This document shows, one piece after another, positions 16,936 to 26,039 of a stretch of DNA of 64,000 nt. Positions within the stretch are counted from its first letter, which is position 1. Every line of letters starts with the position of its first letter. The position numbers and the translations under genes were made by a program. Origin of the DNA: Saccharopolyspora phatthalungensis (GTDB taxonomy: Bacteria > Actinomycetota > Actinomycetes > Mycobacteriales > Pseudonocardiaceae); assembly GCF_014203395.1 (NCBI RefSeq), contig NZ_JACHIW010000002.1:1364001-1428000 (forward strand). The letters run 5' to 3'. The notes below the pieces were generated by a model. That model was not told the origin of the DNA. It ran no database searches and saw nothing but the letters and a program-made list of their open reading frames with translations.

Positions 16936-17330
16936 CCGCGAAGCGCCGGCCCGCCGATGTGCTCCGCGAGGCCCGCAGACGCGACAGCCTGGCCAAACGG
17001 GCCAGGGTTATCGCCACCGTGGATGAGTTGAAGGCGAGTGGGGAGCCGATCACGTTTCCTTGGGGTGGCCAAAGCCGCGGGAGTGTCGAACTGGCTCGTC
17101 TACGCCGAGGGCGTGCGCGAGCACATCGAGGCGGCTCGCGTGTCCCAGCAGGGCGTGCGCCGCCGCGAGCGGCGGTCGGGCGCCTCGGCCAGCGCGGCGA
17201 GCCTAGCGGTCGATTTGGAGCTGGCCCGCGTCGAGTTGCGGACTCTTCGCCAGGAGCGGGACCGGCTCAAGGCGAAGATCCAGCGCAGTCTGGGACATCA
17301 GGTCGAGCAAGCCGGCAACGAGGAGGCGAC
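16932..17330 (+). pseudogene. DUF6262/TnpC-like transposon protein, frameshifted and truncated
   Basis: The gene starts at GTG 16932 (AKRRPADVLREARRRDSLAKRA and on to GEPITF). The reading then shifts near 17055 to VAKAAGVSNWLVYAEGVREHI and a coiled coil (LELARVELRTLRQERDRLKAK). One extra base in TTTCC explains the shift. The 3' end is cut at about 17320 by a junction with thymidylate-kinase-like DNA on the other strand. With the truncated recombinase upstream it marks a dead Tn554-like element. Confidence 0.7.
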
Positions 17331-17636
17331 GTAGCGGTCGCACACCACGATCTTGCCCTCGCGCAGCGCGGGCAGGATCTCGGTGGCCAGCTGGTGGTGG
17401 CGGTCGGCGGCGGACAGGCACGCCAGCGCCATGCCCCGATATGTGTCGGTGCCGTGGCGGGCCAACTTCCCGAGCGGGGCGCCGGACGGCTGGGTGGTCG
17501 CGTGCACGGGCAGCCCGACTACGGCCAACGCGTCGACGACCAAGCGCGTCACGGTGGACTTGCCCACCCCGCCGGGGCCGTCCACGGTGATCAGCGTCCC
17601 GGCCGGGTGTCCGGACGCGTCGAGCGGGCCGGTCAC
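17320..17636 (-). pseudogene. Thymidylate-kinase-like protein, C-terminally truncated
   Basis: From GTG 17636, overlapping the stop of the radical SAM fragment (GTGA), the protein has a P-loop GPGGVGKST near residue 18 and the DRY motif VVCDRYVASSL near residue 92, the signature of dTMP kinases. It breaks off right after this motif at the transposon junction, losing the LID and last helix. It was translationally coupled to the SPASM protein upstream, so both came from one accessory operon. Confidence 0.75.
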
Positions 17637-18190
17637 GCGGGCATCAGCGGCAGCAACCGACGTCCTCCAGTCTGCGTGTCCGTGCTGATCGGGCACTGCT
17701 CGGTGTCGACGTCGCCGATCCAGCCGCCGGCCGCGACGACGGCGGCCGGGCAGCCCTTGCCACAGCCGGAGTTCATCGAGCACGCCGAGCAGGTGGCGTT
17801 CGCGCCGACCCGGTAGCGGTCATGGAAGCGGTAGTCGTCCAGCCGCCGGGCGATGTCGGAGTCGGTGAAGATGTTGCCGACGATGAACTCAGCGTCAGCG
17901 TGCCGCGATTGCGGGGTACGTGCGGCGAACACCAGGTACGGGCACACGGTCACCTCGCCGGGAGTGAACACATAGATGATCGTCCCAGCCTCGCACCCGG
18001 CCAGCGGCTTGCCGTGGGTGTTGGGGAAGCGGATGTGCGCGATGTCCAGCTCCGGGCCATCAAACGGCGCGGTCAGCTCGAAGATCTCCTGCATGTGCAA
18101 GGTCGTCTTGGCCAGCTTGTCCCGTGACTTGACCCCGCGACCCATGCTGCCCAGCGGGTTGAGCAACACGTAACGCGCCCCGTTGTCGCG
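17633..18190 (-). pseudogene. Radical SAM/SPASM protein, N-terminally truncated
   Basis: A fragment of about 185 residues beginning near 18190 (LRDNGARYVLLNPLGSMGRG). The C-terminal CSACSMNSGCGKGCPAA followed by EQCP is a SPASM-type auxiliary iron-sulfur cluster site. The N-terminal CxxxCxxC radical SAM motif is absent because the DNA upstream is a different gene fragment on the other strand. SPASM enzymes often modify peptides or link to nucleotide pathways; here only a remnant remains. Confidence 0.7.
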
Positions 18191-18192
18191 CA

Positions 18193-18438
18193 GTGCAAGC
18201 CCGAGAAGCAGCAGAGGCCGCCGAGGACACGTTCGGCCAAGCCGGTGCCGCCTACCAGCGGACGTGCGCTCTGCTGCGCGCCGGCCGCCTCGACGACGCC
18301 GAACAGACGGCCGTGTCAGCAGCTGACACCGTACGGGGTACCGATCCGCAGAGCATGACCTGGCGGGGCGCCTTGACATTGATCAGCGCGATCATCGCCG
18401 CTCGCCGCAGCGATTCCGCTGAGGCAGCTGATCGATGA
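18193..18438 (+). pseudogene. XRE/TPR-type regulator, internal-to-C-terminal fragment
   Basis: About 75 codons reading AAYQRTCALLRAGRLDDAEQ, TAVSAADTVRGTDPQSMTWRG and ISAIIAARRSDSAEAADR. These are TPR-like helices of the large actinobacterial XRE regulators (compare the gene at 27117-28583). No HTH and no plausible start are present, and it abuts the radical SAM fragment head-to-head. Remnant. Confidence 0.55.
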
Positions 18439-18690
18439 AGCGCGCGGTCAGGCTCATGCAGCGCAGCAGGAAAAGATACGCGAGCTTCGAGGCAGCTTGA
18501 CGGTCGCATCGACCCCGACGACCCGTCGCGACCGTCGCGGAACAACGGCTCGCGGGCGGTGAGCATGGGGTGATTGACCACGGTCATGAGGGCCGCCACC
18601 GTCAGCAGTGGTGGCGACTCCCGAAATCGCATCTCCCCCCGTCCGCCGACAGTGTGATGTTGCCAAAACCCCATCCGGTGATCGAATCTG

Positions 18691-20379
18691 TTGAGTAGCG
18701 TGATCGGTGATCTTGTATCGAGCTTGCGCGCTGCGGTGATCACGATCGCTGGCGTCCAGGCTGCAGCAGTTGGGGTACGGGTGGGTTCGTCTGACGGGTT
18801 CAAGGTCGACCATGAGGTGCTGTTTCGGTCGTCTGTGCGGTTCCTCGACTCCAAAGAGTTCGCCTACAACATCGCCTCAGGCACGGCAGGGGACTTGCAG
18901 TCCTCAGCGGGCATGGTGGGAAATGACGACACAGGGAAGGCATTCGCAGGCAAATACGAGCCCGCTGCGCGGGCCACGGTGCACGCCATGGGTGTTGCCG
19001 GTCAGGCGTTAGCGAAAGTTTCGGCGGAACTGCTCACCATCGCCTGGTGGCACCTGAAGATGGACGACACCCTGGCCGCCGCATTCAACGGCGGGCAGAT
19101 CGACACCGCATCGGCCATGGCCCCACCACAGACCTCCGACTGCGACCCCAGCAACGCCGCAGAAACCCTTCCACACATCACGGGCACCGGGCAGGAAAGC
19201 GACATCCCAGTGATCGGCAAGTTCTGGCCACAAGCCGATCCCGACAAGCTGCGAGCCGCAGCCCACGTGTGGAACACCGCCGCCGACTTGATGGACCAGG
19301 CGCAGCGCAACGCCGCCGGCCATGCCCAGCCGGTGCTGGCCTCGGCCGAAGGCGCGACCGCCGACGCGTTCAAGGCGTACTGCGCCTCAGTCTTCACCGG
19401 CAATCCCAGCGGAGGCGACCACGCCGAGGAAAAAGCGCCACTGATCGACAACGTCAGCGCGTCGTGTCGCAGCCTGGCCAAGATGTGTTCGGCCTTCGCG
19501 GATCAGGTTGACAGCGTGCGTGACACGATCATCGGCATCGGCGTAGGTGTCGGTATCGCAACGGTGGCCGGGGTGGCACTGACCGTCTTCACGCTCGGCG
19601 CGTCGGATGAGGCTGCGGGCGCGAACGATGCCGGGCTCGTTGCCGAGGCATCAGCGGCGGCAACCGAATTGGCTGCGGCAGCGGGTACCAGCTCTGAGGC
19701 CGCCGTCGTTGCCGAGGCCGAACAGATCATCGCGCAGGCGGCTTCCCGGATACCCGTGGAAGTCTCGGCGCCAGGGGAGGTACCGACCATCCCGGCGGTC
19801 ACCATCGGTACGAGTGGCGCGGCAGCACCAACACACCCGGCATCGACCACTCCCTCGCGCATCGAAACCGCACTGAACCCTGAATCAGGCGCAGTCGGCC
19901 CGATCCCACCACCCGAGCCATCGCCCTTCCCGCTCTACAGCCCACACCAGCAGACCGCCGCCCAAACCTGGGTTCAAGGACTTGAGTCGCGACCACCCAA
20001 CTACGGCACGCCAGCCGACCGTGCCTACCAACTCCGCGTAGCCGGCGAACCCGAACGCAAGATGAGCGCGGAAAACGGTAGGACGGTGTGGGCTGATGGC
20101 TTCCGACCGGCTGATGGTGCCATCATTGACGCGAAGAATGTCCGCAAGCAGGGTTGCAGTCCACGGAGCCTCCAAGGAGTACACGACAACTCGTTTGAAA
20201 CTCAGCTGTTGCAGACGGGAGATGAAAGAGAGCTGAGCAAATACCAAGGCGCGATTGAGAACCCGAGCAATCACGCTCAGTACCTTGAACTCGACACTAA
20301 CGACCGCGAGACCGTCGGCTACTGGCAATTCCTCTGTGCCGAGAACCATGTCAAGAGCAACGTGCGGTACGCCCCGTAA
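18691..20379 (+). CDS. WXG-type polymorphic toxin with REase-fold C-terminal domain
   Basis: A 562-aa toxin. The N-terminal about 275 residues are helical and WXG100/LXG-like, suited to type VII export. A glycine-rich hydrophobic stretch follows (IIGIGVGVGIATVAGVAL), then an Ala/Pro-rich linker. The last about 130 residues match the Tox-REase-2 pattern: AYQLRVAGEPERK, WADGFRPADGAIIDAKNV with the Asp-x-Lys of a PD-(D/E)xK nuclease, then KYQGAIENPSNHAQYLELDTND. Predicted to be a DNase delivered to competitors. TTG 18691 is the longest start; GTG a few codons in is possible. The immunity gene follows 17 bases later. Confidence 0.85.
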   Translation: MSSVIGDLVSSLRAAVITIAGVQAAAVGVRVGSSDGFKVDHEVLFRSSVRFLDSKEFAYNIASGTAGDLQSSAGMVGNDDTGKAFAGKYEPAARATVHAMGVAGQALAKVSAELLTIAWWHLKMDDTLAAAFNGGQIDTASAMAPPQTSDCDPSNAAETLPHITGTGQESDIPVIGKFWPQADPDKLRAAAHVWNTAADLMDQAQRNAAGHAQPVLASAEGATADAFKAYCASVFTGNPSGGDHAEEKAPLIDNVSASCRSLAKMCSAFADQVDSVRDTIIGIGVGVGIATVAGVALTVFTLGASDEAAGANDAGLVAEASAAATELAAAAGTSSEAAVVAEAEQIIAQAASRIPVEVSAPGEVPTIPAVTIGTSGAAAPTHPASTTPSRIETALNPESGAVGPIPPPEPSPFPLYSPHQQTAAQTWVQGLESRPPNYGTPADRAYQLRVAGEPERKMSAENGRTVWADGFRPADGAIIDAKNVRKQGCSPRSLQGVHDNSFETQLLQTGDERELSKYQGAIENPSNHAQYLELDTNDRETVGYWQFLCAENHVKSNVRYAP

Positions 20380-20396
20380 GCGCTAAGGAGTCCGCA

Positions 20397-20789
20397 ATGC
20401 AAGACGGCATCTTCATTGCCGCGCCACAAGGGCATCCCTGGGAGGTCAGCCTCGATCAAGTTGAGGGGTGGCTTCGCGAGCGATTCCCGCAAGCCCTGAT
20501 CTTTCGGGAACGCACCCGATCATCCCGAGTCGAGTACCTCGACTTCGAGTGTGCGATTGAGGGAGAGACGCGACACGGAGCGTTCTTCGAACGTAGCCAT
20601 CTGTTGCTCAACGATGGCTCCCCCTCGTTTTGGGCCGACTTTATCGTGTGGTTTCTCGGTCGGCTGCCGACTGGAAGCCAAGCTGTCGGCATGTTGGAGG
20701 CCGTACCTGAACCTCGCCCCTTGCCTACCGACGCAACCCCCGACCAGGTCATTGCATTTTTCGATGACCTCGCAGCGTCCGACAATTGA
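20397..20789 (+). CDS. Immunity protein for the REase-fold toxin
   Basis: A 130-aa acidic protein (AAPQGHPWEVSLDQVEGWLRER, RVEYLDFECAIEGETRHGAFF, FWADFIVWFLGRLPT) with RBS AAGGAG 8 bases before ATG. It lies directly downstream of the toxin in the same direction. The family is not one I can name, but small acidic proteins in this position normally bind and block the toxin domain. Confidence 0.75.
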   Translation: MQDGIFIAAPQGHPWEVSLDQVEGWLRERFPQALIFRERTRSSRVEYLDFECAIEGETRHGAFFERSHLLLNDGSPSFWADFIVWFLGRLPTGSQAVGMLEAVPEPRPLPTDATPDQVIAFFDDLAASDN

Positions 20790-20801
20790 GCCGTGCGTTT
20801 G

Positions 20802-20912
20802 ATGGTACAGGACGGTATTATTGTCGCCGCGCCGCTCCCAGTGAACGGGCCTCCCGAGCCCGGCGCCACGCGCCATGAGATCGCCTCCGTCACTGGCCAG
20901 CTTGGTTCTTAG
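20802..20912 (+). pseudogene. Orphan immunity-gene start (36 codons)
   Basis: ATG 20802 begins MVQDGIIVAAPLPVNGPPEP, echoing the immunity protein start MQDGIFIAAPQGHPW, then loses similarity and stops. The shared MxQDGI-x-xAAP start 13 bases after the immunity gene suggests a decayed duplicate, as often found in immunity arrays. Confidence 0.4.
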
Positions 20913-20948
20913 TTCGGCGTTCAAGGTCATCATGCGTGGTGTCGAGCG

Positions 20949-21090
20949 TCACCTGTTGTTGAAGCTCTTTTTTTGCAAGAGAAAGTGTTCGATGGACCGC
21001 TGACGTCTCGCCGCAAGTAGCGACGCGAATCCTCCGCCAACTCCGCCGACAATTGCCGCCGCGGTGCGTACAGCGTCGAGTTGTTGCCTG
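20949..21090 (-). pseudogene. Pentapeptide-repeat-protein-like N-terminal fragment
   Basis: On the minus strand, RQQLDAVRTAAAIVGGVGGG, then FASLLAARRQRSIEHFLLQ, ending in TGA at 20949. A LDAVRTA helix, a glycine-rich membrane helix and a following RRQR motif are typical of the start of actinobacterial pentapeptide-repeat membrane proteins. No pentapeptides follow. The rest of 21091-21428 shows nothing I can support. Confidence 0.35.
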
Positions 21091-21428
21091 TCGACCGGAG
21101 GAACGATCCCGCCCGCCCACCAGGCCGCAACGGTGGATCTGCTGCGTAGCCTCGCCGTACGTCCTGGTGTTGTGTGTCGAGTATCCAGCTGTCAACGACG
21201 GCCGAACGAATTCTGGCTCTGGGCGCGGTTTCCGTGACGCCCCGGGCGCTGCCCGCCCTCCGCGGAATCCGGTGCGCCTGCGCGTGGGACTTTGGTTTCG
21301 CATCCGTAGCGCCATGATCAGGGATGTTGTTCCGTTGTATCGGCAACTCGGTGGGCAACTCATGGGTTTCCGACGAATTGCCGGCACGAGTTGTCCACCG
21401 AGTTGCTGTTGCCTTGTTCCGCTTGCTG

Positions 21429-23192
21429 TTACATGCGTTCTGGCGCGCTGATGCCGAGCAGGTCGAGGCCGTGTTGCAGCGTGCGCGCTGTGAGTTGGCA
21501 GAGGGCGAGGCGGTTGCTGCGGATGGGTTCTTCGGCGTTGAGGACGTGGCAGGCTTCGTAGAAGTTGGTGAAGTCGCGGGCGAGGTCGTAGAGGTAGCCG
21601 CAGAGCTTGTGCGGCTCCAGGGTCTCACTGACGTCGGTGAGGGCCGTGCCGTAGGCGTCGAGTTCCAGGGCCAATGCGCGTTCGGCGGGCTGGAGTTCGA
21701 TGGTCGGGTCGATCGCGACTTCAGGGTTTCCGGCCTTGCGCAAGATTGAGCGGATGCGGGTGTGGGCGTACTGGAGGTAGACGCCGGTGTTGCCGTTGAA
21801 GGACACCATGCGGTCCACGTCGAAGGCGTAGTCCTTGATCCGCGAGCTCGACAGATCGGCGTACTTGACCGCGCCGATGCCCGCCTGCTCGGCGATCCGG
21901 TCCAGTTCCTCGGCTGGTAGGTCGGGATCCTTTTCGTGGACCACGGCGCGGGCGCGGGCCACGGCTTCGTCGAGGAGATCCATCAGGCGCACCGTGCCGC
22001 CGGAGCGGGTCTTGAACGGGCGTCCGTCGGGGCCGAGAACGGTGCCGTATGGCACGTGGGCGGCCTCGATGCAGTCGGTGAGCCACCCTGCGCGACGAGC
22101 GCCCTCGAAGATCAATTGGAAGTGCAGGGCTTGGCGGGAGTCGGTGACGTACAGCAGGCGGTTGGCCTTGAGGTCGTGGATGCGGTAGCGGATGGTGGCG
22201 AGGTCGGTGGTGTCGTAGCCGTAGCCGCCGTCACGCTTGCGCACCATCAAGGGGGCGGGATTGCCGTCCGGGCCGTTGACTTCCTCGGAGAAGATCACCA
22301 GCGCGTCGTCGCTTTCGACGGCGATTCCGGCCTCGGTCAGTTCGGTGACCACATGGGCGAGCAGGTGGTTGTAGAACGATTCGCCTACCGAGTCTTCGGG
22401 GATGAGCAGCACGCCGAGCCGGTCGTAGATGTCGCGGAAGGCTTTTTCGGACTCGGTGACGATCTCTTTCCAGCGCGCGATGGTGTCGGGGTCGCCGGAT
22501 TGCAGGGCGACTACGCGTTGACGTGAGCGGTCGGCGAAGTCGGGGTCGGCGTTGAACAGGGCGCGGGCGGCGCGGTATAGCTCGTCGAGTGCCGAGACGG
22601 CCGAGGTGCCCGGTTCCAGCTCGTCGTGGTGCCAGGTGGTTTCCGGGTGCTCGTTGAGGTATTGGATGAGCATCCCGAATTGGGTGCCCCAGTCGCCGAG
22701 GTGGTTTTGGCGGATGACGTCCACGCCGAGGAACCCGAGCACCCGCGCCAGGCTGTCCCCGATGATCGTGGTGCGCAGGTGCCCGACGTGCATTTCCTTG
22801 GCGATGTTGGGCGCCGAGTAGTCGATGACGGTCCGCTGGCCCTCGTTGGGCGTCCCGACGCCGAGGCGGGGACTGGCCAAGCGGGCGGCGAGTTGGTTCC
22901 AGATGAGCTGATCGGGCACGGTGATGTTGAGGAATCCTGGTCCGGACACCTCGACGCGCGTGATCGGCCCGCGGTCGCCGGACACGGCCGCAGTGAGCGC
23001 TTCGGCGAGTTCGGCAGGCTTGGTGCGGGCGCGCTTGGCCAGGCCGAGGGCTGCGTTCGACTGAAAGTCGGCGTGCTCGGATCGGCGGACGAGCGGATCG
23101 GCTCCGGCCAGTTCCGGGCGGGCATGGGCGATCGCCTGGGATACGCTGTCGGCCACCTGGCCGAGCAGCGGCAGCACCTCGTGGTTCGTCAC
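21429..23192 (-). CDS. argS: Arginyl-tRNA synthetase
   Basis: A 587-aa class I synthetase charging tRNA-Arg. It has the N-terminal Add-1 domain, the HIGH motif within APNIAKEMHVGHLR, the catalytic core (HLGDWGTQFGMLI; DTTDLATIRYRI), the FKTRSGG segment in place of KMSKS, and the alpha-helical anticodon-binding end (HTRIRSILRKAG, CGYLYDLARDFTNFYEACHVL). GTG 23192 has GAAGGAGG 8 bases upstream, but the frame is open further upstream through a helical domain belonging to the preceding methyltransferase region. It is last in an operon with a PLP decarboxylase and a methyltransferase, unusual company for the housekeeping gene, so it may be a second copy. Confidence 0.93.
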   Translation of the reverse strand: MTNHEVLPLLGQVADSVSQAIAHARPELAGADPLVRRSEHADFQSNAALGLAKRARTKPAELAEALTAAVSGDRGPITRVEVSGPGFLNITVPDQLIWNQLAARLASPRLGVGTPNEGQRTVIDYSAPNIAKEMHVGHLRTTIIGDSLARVLGFLGVDVIRQNHLGDWGTQFGMLIQYLNEHPETTWHHDELEPGTSAVSALDELYRAARALFNADPDFADRSRQRVVALQSGDPDTIARWKEIVTESEKAFRDIYDRLGVLLIPEDSVGESFYNHLLAHVVTELTEAGIAVESDDALVIFSEEVNGPDGNPAPLMVRKRDGGYGYDTTDLATIRYRIHDLKANRLLYVTDSRQALHFQLIFEGARRAGWLTDCIEAAHVPYGTVLGPDGRPFKTRSGGTVRLMDLLDEAVARARAVVHEKDPDLPAEELDRIAEQAGIGAVKYADLSSSRIKDYAFDVDRMVSFNGNTGVYLQYAHTRIRSILRKAGNPEVAIDPTIELQPAERALALELDAYGTALTDVSETLEPHKLCGYLYDLARDFTNFYEACHVLNAEEPIRSNRLALCQLTARTLQHGLDLLGISAPERM

Positions 23193-23488
23193 TGAGTAAT
23201 CCTCCTTCTCAGCGGGCATTGTCCCAGGCGCAGCATCTGGCCCACGCGCAGCCCGAAGTTGCCTGATCACGGCCTGGCACGCGCGGCGATCAGACTCGAA
23301 CCGTCGGCCGTCAACCTGACGGAGGATCCCGTCTCGCGCGAGCCGAGCGAGCCCGCGACCGAGCGTGTTGCGTAGGTGCCCGTCGGAGGTGTAGCCGAGG
23401 AAGTCTTCACCGGTGGCCTGCTGGGGGCCGATGGTGATGGCCGTGATCGCCTCGTCCAGCGTGAGGCTCGTCGAGCCGCCAAGAAGAG

Positions 23489-24286
23489 TCACCGCGAGCA
23501 GGGCAACGGCGTATTCGGCGCGCTCGCGGTGTCGGGTATAGGTGGCGGCGTCGCCGCCGAGGAAGACATGTGGTCGGCGTTCGGTGCCCATGCGGTGCCG
23601 CCACGGCGCGTGTGTGTCAGTGCACCCTCTCCGGCGGCCTCGGCGTCCCGAAGTGCGCTCAGTAGGAGATTTCGGGTGTAGCTGCGGCCTTCCTCGGGAA
23701 ATGGCGCGATCTGCTCCCACAGACGGGTCACCAGCCGCTGTTCGAGGGTGTCAGAGTCGAAGAACAGCGCCAGCAGGTGCCCGCCGGGAGCGAGCAGGCG
23801 CGTCATGTCGCGGACGAACGCGCTGGCCTCGACGCGGGCAGCGGCGACGTCGGCGACCGGTTGAATGCCCGCGGCGTTCATCGATTCGAAGAACTCACCG
23901 AGCGGATAGCTCAGCGACCAGAACGCGCCGACGAGATCGAACGAGCCCGCGCGTCCTTCGCCGAACAGTTCGGCGACCGCATCGCGGGTATCGGCGCGGA
24001 GGGTACCGGCCTGCGGGTATCGCTCGCGTACAGCGTCGATCATGGTTGGGCTGTAGTCAGCGACAACCAGGTGTCGTGCGTAAGGCGCGAGCCTGGCGGT
24101 GACGCGCCCGGTGCCACACCCGAATTCGACGACGGCGAGATTACGTGCGTGCTGACCATAGTGGACGGTCAGAAGTTCACTGATCAGGTCGAGGTCTTCG
24201 CGGCCGTCGTAGTAGTGGGGCAAGAGGCTGCGGTCGTACACGCCGCCGGTTTCATAGACCGAGCGGAAGTGCTCGACATCGGTCAC
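23489..24286 (-). CDS. SAM-dependent methyltransferase, probably frameshifted at its 3' end
   Basis: From GTG 24286, overlapping the decarboxylase stop (GTGA). Motif I is VVEFGCGTGRVTARLAPYAR, followed by LVVADYSPTMIDAV and DLVGAFWSLSYPLGEFF. After about residue 250 (TAWAPNADH) this frame becomes proline-rich and weak, while another frame continues as a sensible helical domain (VFLGGDAATYTRHRERAEYA, then LTLDEAITAITIGPQQATGE and LARLARDGILRQVDG). That domain is open straight into argS. Either a frameshift split a longer methyltransferase, or the second domain is separate. The substrate is unknown. Confidence 0.75.
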   Translation of the reverse strand: MTDVEHFRSVYETGGVYDRSLLPHYYDGREDLDLISELLTVHYGQHARNLAVVEFGCGTGRVTARLAPYARHLVVADYSPTMIDAVRERYPQAGTLRADTRDAVAELFGEGRAGSFDLVGAFWSLSYPLGEFFESMNAAGIQPVADVAAARVEASAFVRDMTRLLAPGGHLLALFFDSDTLEQRLVTRLWEQIAPFPEEGRSYTRNLLLSALRDAEAAGEGALTHTRRGGTAWAPNADHMSSSAATPPPIPDTASAPNTPLPCSR

Positions 24287-25818
24287 CGGATGTCCCCTTC
24301 GAGCTCGCCACCGAGTTTGGTCACGTAGTCGATCACTTGCGCCATGTGCGCTTCGGTGGTGCGTGGGTTGTTGGCCATGAACCGCAAGGGATAGAGCGTT
24401 GCTCCGGCGCGGAGTCGTCCGTGATCGTCCGGCAGGCTGAACTGGTGGAGGTACCACGTTCCTTCGGCGAGCATCCGTTCGTGGATGCCCTGGTTTACCT
24501 CGTTGATCCGCGCGATGTGCTGCTCAGGCAGTGGGGGCTCGGGCCGGATGTCGCTGGGCACGTAGACAAAGGCGACGGCCGCGAGGTCGGGCTCGTGCAG
24601 GCGCAGCAGGCGCGGATGCTCATCAAGTAGGGCGGCGAACCGGCGGGCTTTGTTCACGCGGTGCTCGGCGAGGGCGGCCAATCCGGCACGGCCGCGGGAG
24701 AGCATCATCATCCATAACTTCAACGACAACCACCCCTTGGTGCCGATGAACGGAGTGACCTGCCCGAAGGCGTAGTCCTCCTGCATGATCAGGTCCGAAT
24801 AGCTCGACACCGCGCGCAGACTGGAGGGCTCCCTGACTAGCAGAGCGCTCAAGCTGTAGGGCACGGCCATCACCTTGTGCGGATCGACGGTCACGCTGTC
24901 GAACTCGCTGATCCCGTCAATGAGGTGGCGGAGCTGGTCGCTGAACGCCGCCACGAGCCCCCAGCAAGCGTCGACGTGCAGCCAAATCCGGGGATCGATC
25001 GCGCGGACCACATCGTGAACGCGGCGTAGGTGCTCAACGGTCTGAGTGCGGCTGTCCCCGGCATAGGCGATCACGGCCATGATCTGCCCGCGATGCCGGC
25101 GCACCGCCCGTTCCAACTCGACGAGGTCGTAGCGGAAGGTACGGGTGTCGACCTCGATGGCCTGGTCACCGACTCCGATCCAGGTCAACGAGCTCTTGAC
25201 GCTGTAGTGCCCAATCCCGCGCGGCACGATCACGCCAAACTGGCCTGGGTTTCGGACACCGCCGTGCATGGTCTCGGGTTCCTTGTGCTCGCGAGCGAGC
25301 ATCATCGCCGCCGCGTTGCTGGTCGTCCCGCCATGCGTGATCACGCCGCCCACATCCCACACCGTGCGGATGTCGGCGACCGGTGGATTGTCGTAGCCCA
25401 GCAGGTCGCGTAGCCAGCGCAACACCGCGATCTCGACGAACGTCGCGCTCGGTGAATCGAAGCTCTGATTGATCAAATTCTGCTGCGTGAACAGGGCCAG
25501 CAGGCCACCCGCAAGCGCGGCCGGATCGTCCCCGGTGTCTCCGAAGCCGAGAAAGCGAGGACTGGCCTCGTTCTTGCAAGGCGGCAGGGCGGTCCGTTCA
25601 AAGGACTCCAGAACGGCATCGAGAGTGCTGGACTCTCGGGGAAGCTCGAAGACCAGCAGGTCTCGAATCCGCTCTGGTGGTAGCCGCTTGCCAAAGATGT
25701 CCTGCTGGAGCTTGAAACGCATCCCGACGTCGACCACTCGGTGAAGCATCTCGGACGTCGCCTCGGCATCGGCTGGTGCTATGGCAGTCGATTCGCGATC
25801 CACCGGCCGGACGCTCAC
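24283..25818 (-). CDS. PLP-dependent group II amino acid decarboxylase-like enzyme
   Basis: A 511-aa PLP enzyme of the aromatic/glutamate/diaminobutyrate decarboxylase family. Signatures are GVITHGGTTSNAAAMMLARE, the cofactor Asp region WLHVDACWG, and the Schiff-base lysine in SVTVDPHKVMAVPYS. The C-terminal small domain ends RFMANNPRTTEAHM. GTG 25818 has AAGGAG upstream. The substrate cannot be told. It is first in a tightly overlapping operon with a methyltransferase and ArgRS, suggesting a route that makes and modifies an amine, perhaps using arginyl-tRNA. Confidence 0.88.
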   Translation of the reverse strand: MSVRPVDRESTAIAPADAEATSEMLHRVVDVGMRFKLQQDIFGKRLPPERIRDLLVFELPRESSTLDAVLESFERTALPPCKNEASPRFLGFGDTGDDPAALAGGLLALFTQQNLINQSFDSPSATFVEIAVLRWLRDLLGYDNPPVADIRTVWDVGGVITHGGTTSNAAAMMLAREHKEPETMHGGVRNPGQFGVIVPRGIGHYSVKSSLTWIGVGDQAIEVDTRTFRYDLVELERAVRRHRGQIMAVIAYAGDSRTQTVEHLRRVHDVVRAIDPRIWLHVDACWGLVAAFSDQLRHLIDGISEFDSVTVDPHKVMAVPYSLSALLVREPSSLRAVSSYSDLIMQEDYAFGQVTPFIGTKGWLSLKLWMMMLSRGRAGLAALAEHRVNKARRFAALLDEHPRLLRLHEPDLAAVAFVYVPSDIRPEPPLPEQHIARINEVNQGIHERMLAEGTWYLHQFSLPDDHGRLRAGATLYPLRFMANNPRTTEAHMAQVIDYVTKLGGELEGDIR

Positions 25819-26039
25819 TCGAAACTCCTTGTCACACGGGAAAAGCGGACACAAAAGATCAAGTCTAGCCACCAAGCCATCGCAGTGGCCCCGCCAAAAG
25901 GGTGCGTCCGGAGCCTCATGTCACGACCGGCAATCAGGGATAAGGCCGACCGTGCAGAGGACGCCAACAGCCCATTACGAGACAGGTGGATGCAGCACGG
26001 AACCAGCGGATCAACCCCGCGTCGGACGTCCTCGGCGAC

